Shown: positions 17,800 to 26,223, numbered from the stretch's first letter. The stretch: 64,000 bases of DNA from an uncultured Shewanella sp. (GCF_947501665.1 NZ_CANMWS010000009.1:62001-126000); one strand, 5' to 3'. The notes: generated by a model not told the origin, from the letters alone. A program made the numbers and translations.

Positions 17800-18288
17800 A
17801 TGGCTATTTCTCAACGATTAATGGCCCTAGGGCTCACCAGTGCCGTTGCCTTATCTGGAGGCATGTTGGTGGCCGAAAATGAAGGGTTAGTGCTAGGCAC
17901 TTATCTTGATCCTATAGGTATTGTGACGAGCTGTTACGGCCATACTCATGAAGCGTTGAAATTAGGCCAAGACTTTACTGAAGCCCAATGCTTGGAACAA
18001 TTAGCAGTAGATTTGAGTCATTATAATGAGCGACTACTGGCGCTTTCTCCCCCTTTGTCTCAAGGAGAACATATGGCGTATTTAAGCTTTATTTACAATG
18101 TGGGTATAGGCGCATTCACGCGTTCAACATTACGTAAAAAATTGCAAAATGACGATCGCATTGGTGCTTGTAAAGAGCTTAAGCGTTGGGTTTATGCGGC
18201 GGGGGAAAAGTTGGCAGGGCTCGTGCGGCGCAGGCAATCAGAATTTGTTTTTTGTACAAGGAATTTAGCTTATGTTCGCCCTATTTAG
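17800..18288 (+). CDS. SAR endolysin (lysozyme, GH24 type)
   Basis: 162 residues. The catalytic triad E28-x8-D37-x5-T43 has the exact spacing of phage P21/P22/T4 lysozymes. The N-terminal segment (residues 8-25, ALGLTSAVALSGGMLVA) is weakly hydrophobic and rich in Gly/Ala/Ser, the hallmark of a signal-anchor-release domain. The enzyme would be exported by Sec, tethered inactive in the inner membrane, then released to cut peptidoglycan. AAGGAGG precedes the ATG. It overlaps the spanin gene by 17 bases and opens the lysis cassette. Confidence 0.9.
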   Translation: MAISQRLMALGLTSAVALSGGMLVAENEGLVLGTYLDPIGIVTSCYGHTHEALKLGQDFTEAQCLEQLAVDLSHYNERLLALSPPLSQGEHMAYLSFIYNVGIGAFTRSTLRKKLQNDDRIGACKELKRWVYAAGEKLAGLVRRRQSEFVFCTRNLAYVRPI

Positions 18289-18760
18289 TCAAAATAGTCT
18301 AGTGATCTTATCGCTTATGTTAGTCGGTGTCCTTAGCTACGCCACTGTTTTGCAACTACGCTTCGATGCGGCGAAAGCTCAGATTGAAGCCATGACATTT
18401 CAAGAGTCCATGTTGCAAACAGACTTAGACACGCTAAGAGGGGTGATCCGCACCCAAACGGAGCAGCAACGGCAAATGGTGAATGAATTTAATTTACTGG
18501 CTGAGTTAAATAAAGCTAATGCTCAAGCTAAAAAGGCATTATCAACTGAGCTTAACCAACAGATACAGTTACTGGATAATTTAATGGAGGCTGATAATGA
18601 GCAGGCTAATGTATGGGCTACTGAGCCTATTCCTGTGGATGTTAGCAGGGTGCTCGAGCACACCAGTGATTGTGCGAACGCTGCCTTACAGCCAAGTGCT
18701 GTATGTCTTACCACCCAAAAATATGATAGTCAGGTGTCAGATCCCGCGATTTTTAAATAA
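18272..18760 (+). CDS. Rz-like inner-membrane spanin
   Basis: 162 residues. One N-terminal membrane span (about 8-28) is followed by a long periplasmic coiled coil (residues 30-110: QIEAMTFQESMLQTDLDTLRG and later KKALSTELNQQIQLLDN). This is the architecture of i-spanins (Rz, P2 LysB). It would join the outer-membrane lipoprotein encoded by the overlapping next gene to disrupt the outer membrane at lysis. It starts within the end of the endolysin gene, and its last 164 bases overlap Rz1 in another frame. Confidence 0.8.
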   Translation: MFALFSQNSLVILSLMLVGVLSYATVLQLRFDAAKAQIEAMTFQESMLQTDLDTLRGVIRTQTEQQRQMVNEFNLLAELNKANAQAKKALSTELNQQIQLLDNLMEADNEQANVWATEPIPVDVSRVLEHTSDCANAALQPSAVCLTTQKYDSQVSDPAIFK

Positions 18761-19049
18761 TGAGGCGTTAACTCAGCACTCCCTGTCTAAAGCACTCGCG
18801 ATAGAGGGCGATATTGGACAGACTTCTTCAGTGACTATTTGGCCTATTTCGTCTACAGAAGCATCTACTACAGCACCCATTGCAAAACATGCCATCAATA
18901 GGCAAACCAATGCCGATTTGATCCAATATACGATAAAACTCATTGCCAGCTTGAGACGTTGTAATGCCGATTGGCAGCGGATCGATAGCTGGTATTTGAT
19001 GAAAAAAGTGGAACAAGAAAAAAGAAAGGAGCAGGGAGGTGTGAGATGA
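18597..19049 (+). CDS. Rz1-like outer-membrane spanin lipoprotein
   Basis: 150 residues, out of frame with and overlapping the Rz gene, the usual spanin arrangement. The signal peptide ends in lipobox LAGC with mature Cys19, followed by SSTPVIVRTLPYSQVLYVLPPK, similar to P2 LysC. GGAGG lies 6 bases before the ATG. It is longer than most Rz1 proteins because a C-terminal extension (about residues 50-150) continues past the Rz stop. Translation couples to the holin through ATGA overlap. Confidence 0.8.
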   Translation: MSRLMYGLLSLFLWMLAGCSSTPVIVRTLPYSQVLYVLPPKNMIVRCQIPRFLNNEALTQHSLSKALAIEGDIGQTSSVTIWPISSTEASTTAPIAKHAINRQTNADLIQYTIKLIASLRRCNADWQRIDSWYLMKKVEQEKRKEQGGVR

Positions 19050-19312
19050 GTAGCTTAGAGGGAACGGGTATTCAAAGAGTGCTCAGTCATGCCTCTTATA
19101 GCGCTTCGGTGACAACAGCAGCAGGAAGTGCATTAAGCGTTAATGATTGGGCCCTATTGTTGGGGATACTATTGGCGGCATCAACCTTTACAACCAATTG
19201 GGTTTATCGAGCTCGGCAGAATAAGCGCGACAATGAAAAGCATGAATTGGAAAAGCAATGGTTGAAGTTACGTCTTCAAAAATGTTTACAAGATGATGGC
19301 GAGGATGAGTGA
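19046..19312 (+). CDS. Phage holin, HP1-like
   Basis: 88 residues. A short polar N-terminus is followed by one clear membrane span (NDWALLLGILLAASTFTTNWVYRAR, about residues 32-56) and a strongly charged C-terminal helix (KRDNEKHELEKQWLKLRLQK). This pattern resembles the small holins of HP1/P2-like elements. It would permeabilise or depolarise the inner membrane and so trigger the SAR endolysin. It follows Rz1 with a 4-base overlap, giving the order endolysin-Rz-Rz1-holin. Confidence 0.75.
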   Translation: MSSLEGTGIQRVLSHASYSASVTTAAGSALSVNDWALLLGILLAASTFTTNWVYRARQNKRDNEKHELEKQWLKLRLQKCLQDDGEDE

Positions 19313-19371
19313 TTTTAATCTCAGTCTCGCCGCAGTGGAATAACGCAGCAATGTCAAAAGAAGGGGACGAT

Positions 19372-20010
19372 ATGGAGCAAAACACATTATCGGTGAGTAA
19401 ACCCAGTGAGTTTTATCAAGCCATTAAACAAGCGTTGCAAGCCTTGATCATTCAGTGGAAAGCCCAAGGAGTGGTTGAACAGGTCAATATAGAAAGTTAT
19501 CAGGGGTCAGAGCAGCAAGCGAAATCTTATGGCGCTTTGAGCCTTCTGACTATTTTCATCGAATTTGAATGGCAAGTCGAACATGCGCTTAATTACCAAG
19601 GTCAGTATGGGCACGCCTATCATATCAAGCTGTATTGTGCAGTGCCTCAAAGGGCTGCGGATAATAACGATCCCAATACAAACGTTGAGCTGCTTAGCCT
19701 AGACCTATTGGCGCAGCTTACTCGCTTAGTCGATGACAATACTTGGGGCATTAATCCGCTACAAATCGATAAGCCAGAATACTTGAATACCAGTGGGTGT
19801 GATTTTCATTTGATTAATCAGGATCTCGTTAATTCTGATATATCTGATACAAGCAATGAGCAAGTGGGCGTGAGAGTGTTGAGTTGGCGGCAAACCTTAT
19901 ATTTAGGTGAGGGTAATCAGGTTGAACCCGAGTCTAGAGCAGGCATTCGAGTCGCGGCTAACCCGCTTGATATTGATTTAACCGATGAGTATCGAACCAT
20001 TCTAAGGTAG
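19372..20010 (+). CDS. Putative tail terminator/completion protein
   Basis: 212 residues from ATG 19372 (GAAGGGG 5 bases upstream). In-frame GTG 19309 and ATG 19351 are weaker alternatives. There is no membrane span. The sequence resembles phage Gp37/DUF1834-type tail terminators in its C-terminal half (VRVLSWRQTLYLGEG…). It lies just before gpV, where P2 has its tail completion genes R and S, which supports a role in capping the tail end. The family call is tentative; the structural role is inferred from position. Confidence 0.5.
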   Translation: MEQNTLSVSKPSEFYQAIKQALQALIIQWKAQGVVEQVNIESYQGSEQQAKSYGALSLLTIFIEFEWQVEHALNYQGQYGHAYHIKLYCAVPQRAADNNDPNTNVELLSLDLLAQLTRLVDDNTWGINPLQIDKPEYLNTSGCDFHLINQDLVNSDISDTSNEQVGVRVLSWRQTLYLGEGNQVEPESRAGIRVAANPLDIDLTDEYRTILR

Positions 20011-20072
20011 GCAGTCCCAATCTCCACATTCAGTAATCAACTTCTTATTGAGAAATCGTTAAAAGGATCATT

Positions 20073-20705
20073 ATGCGAGACGCTATCGAATCGTTAGTGC
20101 GGGAACAGCTGCGCCCCCATTTAGCGCAATTATCACAGCTTAGCAGTGAAACGGAAGAAGTCAGGCGGCGTATGCAGTCGATGATCCGCTTAGGTCGAGT
20201 GAGTGACATTCATGAGAGTAATCAGCTCATTAAAGTGGAACACGGCGCGCTAACCACGCCTTTTATTAAATGGTTTGCTCATGCCGCAGGTAGAGTCAGT
20301 CATTACCGTTGCCCAAGTGTTGGCGAGCAGGTCTTACTGTTAAATTTTGGCGCGGGTTACTCTGCTCAGCAATACATTGCACTCGTGGGCATGGCCTCGA
20401 CAGACTTTCCCTTAGTGGGCAGCGAACCTTCAAAAGTGATCACTCACTTTGGTGATAAGTGCAGCCAAGTTTGGGACATGGATGCAGGGACACTCATTCT
20501 TAAGGCGACAGAGAAAATTACCCTAGAGAGTAAAATGGTTTTGGCTTCACAAGATCTCCAAGTACAAAGCAATATCAAGGCGGGTGCTGATATTACCGAT
20601 AAGAAGCGCAGTATGGCAGCGGATCGGGATATTTATAATGGCCATACTCATGCTTATGATAATGATTTTACAAAGCCAACAGTGACTGCTATTAAGCAGC
20701 AATAG
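20073..20705 (+). CDS. Baseplate spike protein, P2 gpV family
   Basis: 210 residues (P2 gpV: 211). An N-terminal helix and OB-fold region (about 35-110) precede a repetitive beta-helix spike (ILKATEKITLESKMVLASQDLQVQ…). The C-terminus carries the HxH motif (YNGHTHAY) that binds an iron ion at the tip of gpV-type spikes. It forms the trimeric membrane-piercing tip under the tail tube. AAAAGGATC precedes the ATG. It starts the baseplate block V-W-J-I. Confidence 0.95.
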   Translation: MRDAIESLVREQLRPHLAQLSQLSSETEEVRRRMQSMIRLGRVSDIHESNQLIKVEHGALTTPFIKWFAHAAGRVSHYRCPSVGEQVLLLNFGAGYSAQQYIALVGMASTDFPLVGSEPSKVITHFGDKCSQVWDMDAGTLILKATEKITLESKMVLASQDLQVQSNIKAGADITDKKRSMAADRDIYNGHTHAYDNDFTKPTVTAIKQQ

Positions 20706-20723
20706 CCTAAAAAGGAGCCTTTT

Positions 20724-21083
20724 ATGATAGGCATAGACAGAGCAACAGGTCAGCAACTTGAAGGCTTTGAGCAGTTTGTAAGCCGCGTCATTCAAGTCAT
20801 GACCACGCCATTAACCGGCAGGGCCAAGCGAGCAGGTTTTGGTAGCCGAGTACGCGAGCTACTTGGTGCCAATATGTCGCCCAGTACCTTAGTGAAAGTG
20901 CAATCCTTCGCTATTGAAGCATTTTACAACAGTGACAATGGCTTAAATGATTTTATTCCCAGTCGCTGCGTCGCTAAGCGCAGAGCCGCTGGGTTAGATC
21001 TTTATTTCGAAGGTCAATGGCAAGGTCGCCATGTTAATTTTGAGGTACCGATAGATGTTTCCACATCAAAATCCCTTACCTAA
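20724..21083 (+). CDS. Baseplate wedge protein, P2 gpW / T4 gp25 family
   Basis: 119 residues (P2 gpW: 115). It begins MIGIDRATGQQLEGFEQFVSRVIQVMTTPLTGRAKR, typical of gp25-like proteins, and the central LLGANMSPSTLVKVQSFAIEAF matches the family. It joins the wedge to the sheath-initiating ring of the baseplate. AAAAAGGAG precedes the ATG. Its last 29 bases overlap the start of gpJ, which suggests translational coupling. Confidence 0.92.
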   Translation: MIGIDRATGQQLEGFEQFVSRVIQVMTTPLTGRAKRAGFGSRVRELLGANMSPSTLVKVQSFAIEAFYNSDNGLNDFIPSRCVAKRRAAGLDLYFEGQWQGRHVNFEVPIDVSTSKSLT

Positions 21084-22104
21084 ACCTGAGCTACTGACAA
21101 CGCCAGGTTTTGAAGATTTATTTACGCAAATTAAACAGGATGTGTTGATGCACATTCGTAATTTATCACCCCAAGATGAAGCGGCGGTAGAGCAAACTTT
21201 AGAAAATGAAGCCGAAATTCTCACCAAATTTACCCAAGCTTTCACGATAGTACTGCAAAATCACACTAGGCAAATTAATCAACAAGCGCTGCAGATGTTT
21301 GGCATGTACGCCACCGATGATGACGCAGTCGATGTCATTGCCAGTCAGTTAGGCGTCAAACGGTTAGTGCTGGATGAGGGAGACACCAGTGGTGAAAACC
21401 CTGTCATGGAGTCGAATGAGTCACTGCTAAATCGTTATTATTTGGCAGCTTATGCACTTGCCTGTACCGGTACAAGAGCCGGCTATCGCTTTCATGCCAT
21501 GACCTTGGGCGCACGGCCGAATATTGATATTTCGAGCCCAGCAGAAAACCATGTGCGAGTGGACTATCAATTTGACGAAGCATCGCTTGCGGGTCTGACT
21601 AAAGATGCGCAAGCAAGGCAAGTGAGCCCAGGGGTTGTGGACTGTTATATTCTCACCCACCTTGAAGAAGGCATACCCAGTGATGCGCTTATTGCCAGTA
21701 CGCAAGCTTATTTAGAAAGTGATGATATTGCGCAAGAAACCGATTTGATCACCGTTAAAGCGCCCACCATTAAGTCGTGGCAATGTGAGCTGGATTTATA
21801 TATTCGCTCGGGACCCGATGCGGATGTGATCAAAGTGGCCGCGATAAATGCGCTGCAAGCCTATGGAAAACGGCAACATTATTTGGGTGCCAGTATTGAG
21901 CCTTCTATGATTTATAAAGAAGTGCTGGCGGCAACTGGGGCGTATCGCGCTGAAATGATTGCGCCAATTGAACCTATTCGCTGCGCTTTTAGCGAAGCCC
22001 CTTATTTGTCTCAATCAGATCATGCGCCAGCAAGTGGAGTCGATGAGTTAAACAGCCAAGAAGATTCGAGCATAAAAATCAATATTATCAGTGAGTCATT
22101 TTAG
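21055..22104 (+). CDS. Baseplate protein, P2 gpJ family
   Basis: 349 residues (P2 gpJ: 302). It fits the gpJ/T4 gp6-like wedge family: a helical N-terminus (ELLTTPGFEDLFTQIKQDV) and the mid segment LLNRYYLAAYALACTGTRAGYRFHAMTLGARP near residues 124-155. A repeated alpha/beta domain ends in the YGKRQHYLGASIEPSMIYKEVLAATGAYRAE signature. It is the main wedge scaffold of the baseplate. It overlaps gpW at its start. Past its stop lies a run of degenerate AGTCACTTA-like repeats. Confidence 0.92.
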   Translation: MFPHQNPLPKPELLTTPGFEDLFTQIKQDVLMHIRNLSPQDEAAVEQTLENEAEILTKFTQAFTIVLQNHTRQINQQALQMFGMYATDDDAVDVIASQLGVKRLVLDEGDTSGENPVMESNESLLNRYYLAAYALACTGTRAGYRFHAMTLGARPNIDISSPAENHVRVDYQFDEASLAGLTKDAQARQVSPGVVDCYILTHLEEGIPSDALIASTQAYLESDDIAQETDLITVKAPTIKSWQCELDLYIRSGPDADVIKVAAINALQAYGKRQHYLGASIEPSMIYKEVLAATGAYRAEMIAPIEPIRCAFSEAPYLSQSDHAPASGVDELNSQEDSSIKINIISESF

Positions 22105-22160
22105 TCACTTACTCAGTCACTTAAGTCTCTTAGCTATTTAAGCATTTAATCATTTCTAAG
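22094..22160. repeat. Degenerate short tandem repeats at the gpJ stop codon
   Basis: Starting inside the last gpJ codons, units close to AGTCACTTA repeat about six times (AGTCATTTT, AGTCACTTA, AGTCACTTA, AGTCTCTTA, then more decayed copies). They fill most of the gap before gpI. Confidence 0.6.
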
Positions 22161-22192
22161 TTAAAGCGAGAGGACATCAACAGGAGGCATAC

Positions 22193-22876
22193 ATGACTCA
22201 AGCGCAGAATGACAGGCTGCCATTAGGGTTACAAGCTCACAGTGTGTTACCCGACAACCGCAGTACGTTAGAGCGAGCATTAGAGCTGGCACTCGCTCAG
22301 CAACTTTATGGATTAGATAATCCTTTTCCTCATTTACTTGCAGCTGAAAAAACATCAACGGAGCATTTACCGTATTTAGCCGCAGAGCGGCAATTAACGG
22401 TGTGGGATGAGAATGATGAAGTTCATATCAAACAAAATCTGGTGTCTCAAGCTTGGGAAGTGAAGCGTTTGGGGGGCACGCGAGGTGGGCTCAAAAAGGC
22501 ATTAGCATCACTGGACTTTGATAGTGACATTACCCCTTGGTATCGATTGCAAACCGATAGCGCACGACCTTATTTTCTCGATATCGTGGCGTGGGAAAAA
22601 GGCAATAAGGCACTGGATGTATCGAAACTCCACAAACTGCAAAGCTACATTCAAGACAATAAATCCGAGCGGGATGAGATTAGCCTGTCATTGATGTTTG
22701 GCGTGGAGACACAGCTGGGATTGGCCGCTGCCGCAGCGCCAGCCACCAATGTGGTGGCGACAGAGTCAATGGCAACAATGTGGCCTATGCCACATTTAGC
22801 GGCAAAATTAATGTTAGGTGGAGGTGCAATACCGCCTACAAATATGACTTATGTTAGCGCGCAAGCCGTCACCTAA
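22193..22876 (+). CDS. Tail protein I, P2 gpI family
   Basis: 227 residues (P2 gpI: 176). It shows the gpI signature: LLPDN-like start (HSVLPDNRSTLERALELALAQQ), PHLLAAEKTSTEHLPYLAAERQLTVWDEND near residues 44-75, and VKRLGGTRGGLKKALASLDFDS near 92-113. gpI ties the wedge to the tail fibres. A C-terminal extension of about 50 residues, rich in Ala/Met, is unlike P2. AGGAGGCATAC precedes the ATG. Confidence 0.88.
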   Translation: MTQAQNDRLPLGLQAHSVLPDNRSTLERALELALAQQLYGLDNPFPHLLAAEKTSTEHLPYLAAERQLTVWDENDEVHIKQNLVSQAWEVKRLGGTRGGLKKALASLDFDSDITPWYRLQTDSARPYFLDIVAWEKGNKALDVSKLHKLQSYIQDNKSERDEISLSLMFGVETQLGLAAAAAPATNVVATESMATMWPMPHLAAKLMLGGGAIPPTNMTYVSAQAVT

Positions 22877-23050
22877 CATTTAGTTAAAATTAATAGTAGT
22901 GCTTAAAAGCGAATGAATAAACGCAATGACATTGACTTATTAAGCAGTGATTTTATCGAATAACGACTTTTTTAACGTCGCTGTTTTATTAATTCACTAT
23001 TTTCTCACACTATTTATCACAATCTATTTTATCAGAAATAAGGTGACGTA

Positions 23051-23575
23051 ATGAGCGAAGAATTAAACTTGGTGATCACTCGCCAAGGCTTAGAAGAGTG
23101 TATAAATGCCAAGGCCCAAGGCGTACAACTTAATTTGAAATGGGTATCTGCAGGGGATAGAGCTTATACGCCAAGTAAAGAGCGCACCGCGCTTGAAAAC
23201 GAACTGCAACGGGTTGAGTTTGGCGAATATAAAAATATTGGCGGCAATCAATTACAAGCAGTAGCAAAATTCAGTGGTGAGCAAGAGTACCCCATTCGAG
23301 AGTTAGGGTTCTGGCTCGATTCTGGCACTTTGCTCGGCGTCATCTCAGCGCCCAATACAACACTGAACTATAAAGCTAAGAATGGCCATTGTATTCAGCC
23401 TATTACGCTGGATTTAAGTGCCTTGCCAACCGATAGCGTGACTGTGGTGGTTGGCACTGAAAACCTCAATATTTTAGTGGATACCGAGTTCACCAAAATG
23501 GCCACCGCCCAAGTGGATACTATGCACAGGCAAATTCTCCAAGAATTTAGACTGCTAGAGCTGGAAAAGAGCTAG
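23051..23575 (+). CDS. Short tail-fibre adaptor (N-terminal domain of P2 gpH-type collar fibre)
   Basis: 174 residues. The whole protein corresponds to the N-terminal tail-collar-fibre domain (DUF3751) that docks gpH-like fibres onto the baseplate: LVITRQGLEECINAKAQGVQLNLKWVSAGDRAY, then IRELGFWLDSGTLLGVISAP near residues 95-115. No shaft or receptor-binding tip follows. In P2 this domain is fused to a long fibre, so here the receptor-binding parts are probably the separate proteins at 23665 and 24517. The stop codon lies inside a 17-bp tandem repeat. Confidence 0.85.
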   Translation: MSEELNLVITRQGLEECINAKAQGVQLNLKWVSAGDRAYTPSKERTALENELQRVEFGEYKNIGGNQLQAVAKFSGEQEYPIRELGFWLDSGTLLGVISAPNTTLNYKAKNGHCIQPITLDLSALPTDSVTVVVGTENLNILVDTEFTKMATAQVDTMHRQILQEFRLLELEKS

Positions 23576-23621
23576 AGCTGGAAAACTGCCAGAGATTGTA
23601 AAGAGCCAGCGCTTGAAAAAC
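23554..23621. repeat. Four tandem 17-bp units across the gpH stop codon
   Basis: The units start at 23554, 23571, 23588 and 23605, each exactly 17 bp. The first two differ only in the last two bases (GCTAGAGCTGGAAAAGA, GCTAGAGCTGGAAAACT); the third and fourth are more decayed (GCCAGAGATTGTAAAGA, GCCAGCGCTTGAAAAAC). The first unit encodes the end of the adaptor protein. Confidence 0.85.
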
Positions 23622-23664
23622 CAAACAAGAAAAGCTTAAAGAATTAAAAATAAAAGGAGTGTTC

Positions 23665-24279
23665 ATGAGTACAGAACAAACAGCCGACTTAATTGAGTCG
23701 GTCACAGAATTGACAGCCACAGTGGCGGGTAAAATGGGGGATATTGATAACCGCATGACACAAGCGGAGACTGATTATCAAACATTTAAAGATGAAGCAA
23801 GCACTCTCTTTCAACATTCATTAACTGAAAATGGGGATCTTGTCGATCTTCGTCATTTAAATGAAGATAAGTTTTATGCGCTTGTTTTTTCTCACCCTAG
23901 AATGTTAGATGTGAGAATTCGTCGCTATGTACATCAGAATGGACAGAGTACAGGACTTGTAGATTTTCTTGTTCGGTTACAGAATTGGTCAAATGGAGGT
24001 GACTATACTTTTGCTATACAAGAGCATCATGCCTATTCACATAAAGAATTTATTGGAAAAGTGAGAGGGTTAGCGACTCCTTATTATTCTGGAATATGGT
24101 TAAGAGGTGGTGATACATATAATTTATATTTAAATGGTAAACACGAAGGTTATAAAATTATTGAAGAGGCTAATACCATAGTTGAATCAATTGGAGATAA
24201 TCATTATTTTGCACCACCAATAAGCGAAGTAGACGCAAGTGTTGTACCTGATAATTATATTAGAGGAGTAACTCAGTAA
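23665..24279 (+). CDS. Tail fibre / receptor-binding protein 1
   Basis: 204 residues from ATG 23665 (AAAGGAG upstream). The N-terminal helix (STEQTADLIESVTELTATVAGKMGDIDNRM, residues 2-31) is nearly shared with the protein at 24517 and may be a trimerising or docking segment. The rest is unrelated and looks like a beta-rich tip (aromatic, Gly-rich: LATPYYSGIWLRGGDTYNLYLNGKHEGY). The gene is visibly richer in A+T than the baseplate genes, a common sign of host-range module exchange. A fibre chaperone overlaps its stop. Confidence 0.7.
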   Translation: MSTEQTADLIESVTELTATVAGKMGDIDNRMTQAETDYQTFKDEASTLFQHSLTENGDLVDLRHLNEDKFYALVFSHPRMLDVRIRRYVHQNGQSTGLVDFLVRLQNWSNGGDYTFAIQEHHAYSHKEFIGKVRGLATPYYSGIWLRGGDTYNLYLNGKHEGYKIIEEANTIVESIGDNHYFAPPISEVDASVVPDNYIRGVTQ

Positions 24280-24497
24280 TGGACGCAATAACATTTAATA
24301 AACATCAATGGAATGAAGTAAAGTCAATACGAGAAAGATTATTAAAAGAAACGGATTTCACTCAATTATCAGATAGTCCATTGACCAGCGATAAAAAGCT
24401 AGCGTTTGCTGAATACCGTCAAGCACTCAGAGATATTCCACAAACAAACACTTCGCCCGATAATATTGTTTGGCCAGTAAAACCTGAAGTTGAATAG
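24279..24497 (+). CDS. Tail fibre assembly chaperone (phage tail APC type)
   Basis: 72 residues. The motif RLLKETDFTQLSDSPLTSDKK, then FAEYRQALRDIPQ and NIVWPVKPE, is the recognisable signature of small phage tail assembly chaperones that accompany fibre genes. Start ATG overlaps the fibre 1 stop (TAATG), so the two are coupled. It probably folds or trimerises fibre 1 and may also serve fibre 2. Confidence 0.82.
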   Translation: MDAITFNKHQWNEVKSIRERLLKETDFTQLSDSPLTSDKKLAFAEYRQALRDIPQTNTSPDNIVWPVKPEVE

Positions 24498-24516
24498 ATA
24501 AATACAAGGACCGTTT

Positions 24517-25353
24517 ATGAGCACAACAGAGACAGTTGATTTAATTGAGTCGGTAAATGAATTAACCGGTACTGTGATCGGAAAAGTCGAAGAGATAGAT
24601 AGTAGAGTTGAAGTTAAAGAAAAACAAGTAGATGAGTTTATTTCAAATGCCAGAGCTGAATATCCATTGGCACCCAATGTGATTTCTGATACAAAACATT
24701 TTAATGCAATGTGTAAAGAGGTAGATCTTGGTACGCCCGTTGATATATTTGATTCTCACACTTATCCATGGTCTATTTCATCTGCAGTGGCTGCTGCTAG
24801 CGGAACAGTTACCAAACTAGGAGTTCATGATCTAGCTGCTTATGATTTAACACCCAATGGTGATTTACTAAAAGCAATTGGACATAAAAATTCGCATGGT
24901 CAACTGTACTATGGTTCCGATTTCAAAACACTTTTATTTGATGTTGAGATTACTCAAGCAATGTCGGATGGGCGTGCATATATCATAGTTTTGGCCAATT
25001 GCGATCGATTTACAGGTTGGACTAGAGGTGAGTTCATTACACAATCTAGTTGTTTTGTAAAAGTGTTAGAGCATACGGGGGATATTCAATTTCATCCATC
25101 GGAGAATATGGCTGCGACGATTAATGCAGGAACAGCAATCAATGAAAGTTGGCAATACTTACATGCTACGCGTTCTGGCTGGGGAGGCTGTCATCAACCT
25201 AGGTTTAATGGTGTTGGAAAAATGAAAGTGGCGCTGTGTTTACCTTATATTGGTACAGGAAATCATGGTGGTAAATTTATATGGGCAGATTCTGTGGGTC
25301 ACAAATACACACACACTGCTCCCTCAGTATTAAATGAATTAAGTGTGGATTAG
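24517..25353 (+). CDS. Tail fibre / receptor-binding protein 2
   Basis: 278 residues. The first 30 residues (STTETVDLIESVNELTGTVIGKVEEIDSRV) match those of fibre 1 at about two thirds of positions; the remaining 250 do not. It contains Gly- and aromatic-rich segments (GHKNSHGQLYYGSDF, ATRSGWGGCHQPRFNGVGKM) typical of receptor-binding beta domains. It lies after the fibre 1 chaperone and before two small unknown genes. It may be an alternative or additional tip using the same docking helix. Confidence 0.65.
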   Translation: MSTTETVDLIESVNELTGTVIGKVEEIDSRVEVKEKQVDEFISNARAEYPLAPNVISDTKHFNAMCKEVDLGTPVDIFDSHTYPWSISSAVAAASGTVTKLGVHDLAAYDLTPNGDLLKAIGHKNSHGQLYYGSDFKTLLFDVEITQAMSDGRAYIIVLANCDRFTGWTRGEFITQSSCFVKVLEHTGDIQFHPSENMAATINAGTAINESWQYLHATRSGWGGCHQPRFNGVGKMKVALCLPYIGTGNHGGKFIWADSVGHKYTHTAPSVLNELSVD

Positions 25354-25368
25354 ATTAAGGAGATAACA

Positions 25369-25695
25369 ATGGCAATTATACAATTAAAGTCGACAGGACA
25401 AAAAATAGCAGGAGGCATTTTAGATGAAGATCATGCTAGAAGTATTCTCACTGAGTTAAAAGTTAACTTTAATGACGTCGATATTATATTTACTCCAGGA
25501 GAAATATTAATGTCACGTCAATTATCGTATTCAAAGTATACAGACTCTGAATTAAATCATTTTATGTCTGAATTGCTTATTCCAGAATTGATTACTTTGC
25601 TTTCAGAAGAAAAGCAGTTAATGTTACAACCTATTTTTGATGAGGTTGTAGAAAAAAGAACAATGATAAAAAGCCTATATCCTAAACATAGTTAA
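25369..25695 (+). CDS. Unknown protein in the fibre cassette
   Basis: 108 residues, 15 bases after fibre 2 (AAGGAG upstream). Mostly helical in the second half (LNHFMSELLIPELITLLSEEKQLMLQPIFDEVVEKR), with a beta-like N-terminus (IIQLKSTGQKIAGGILDED). No family recognised. Size and position suggest a chaperone or accessory factor for fibre 2, by analogy with the 24279 gene. A+T-rich like its neighbours. Confidence 0.65.
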   Translation: MAIIQLKSTGQKIAGGILDEDHARSILTELKVNFNDVDIIFTPGEILMSRQLSYSKYTDSELNHFMSELLIPELITLLSEEKQLMLQPIFDEVVEKRTMIKSLYPKHS

Positions 25696-25707
25696 ATAAG
25701 GTGCTCA

Positions 25708-25860
25708 ATGACAGAAAATATAGGGGATTACAAAGTACTCTCATCATTTTATTGTCCAAACACTCATATTTGGTATGATGTGGATGACGAAATATCACTA
25801 TTAGGTTGTGAGGCTGATTTTTTATTATTATCTAATAAACTAGAGATTGTGAATGAGTAA
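25708..25860 (+). CDS. Small fibre-associated protein, unknown
   Basis: 50 residues from ATG 25708, ending TAA 25858-25860, 12 bases after the previous gene (AAGGTG upstream). It begins MTENIGDYKVLSSFYCPNTHIWY and continues with an acidic mid part. The FY-x-P-x-x-H start faintly recalls small proteins encoded beside phage fibre genes, but the match is too weak to name it. Confidence 0.5.
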   Translation: MTENIGDYKVLSSFYCPNTHIWYDVDDEISLLGCEADFLLLSNKLEIVNE

Positions 25861-26064
25861 ATAAGTTGAGGTGGTGTTAATTTTAGTTTTGTTTGACTTT
25901 TGTTAAATAATACTTGTTTTCATATGGGGTTAATTTTAAGTGGTGATTTAATTGTGTGTGGGTTACTAACTGATTTATATTTAAATGTATATCATTATTT
26001 TGCGTTTAAATATATATAATAGATTTATGTTTTAAATAATATTATGTGTTGATTTACATCCCAT

Positions 26065-26105
26065 ACTTATCACTTATCACTTATCACTTATCACTTATCA
26101 CTTAT
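26065..26105. repeat. Heptanucleotide tandem repeat (ACTTATC)
   Basis: Five perfect copies of ACTTATC plus six more bases (ACTTAT) run without interruption. They lie in the 363-base A+T-rich gap 25861-26223 between the fibre cassette and the sheath gene. I see no gene in that gap. Confidence 0.95.
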
Positions 26106-26223
26106 TAATTGCTGGTTGCTAATCATTAATTATATATTTTTATATTATCTGAATTTAAATTTACTGCTTAATGTATTTAAGTTGTATTTATGCCGTTTTT
26201 AAACAAAAGAAAAAGGAAACACT

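Noticed and set aside
26065..26105. CRISPR array
   Set aside because: Units are 7 bp with no spacers and no cas genes; it is a simple tandem repeat.
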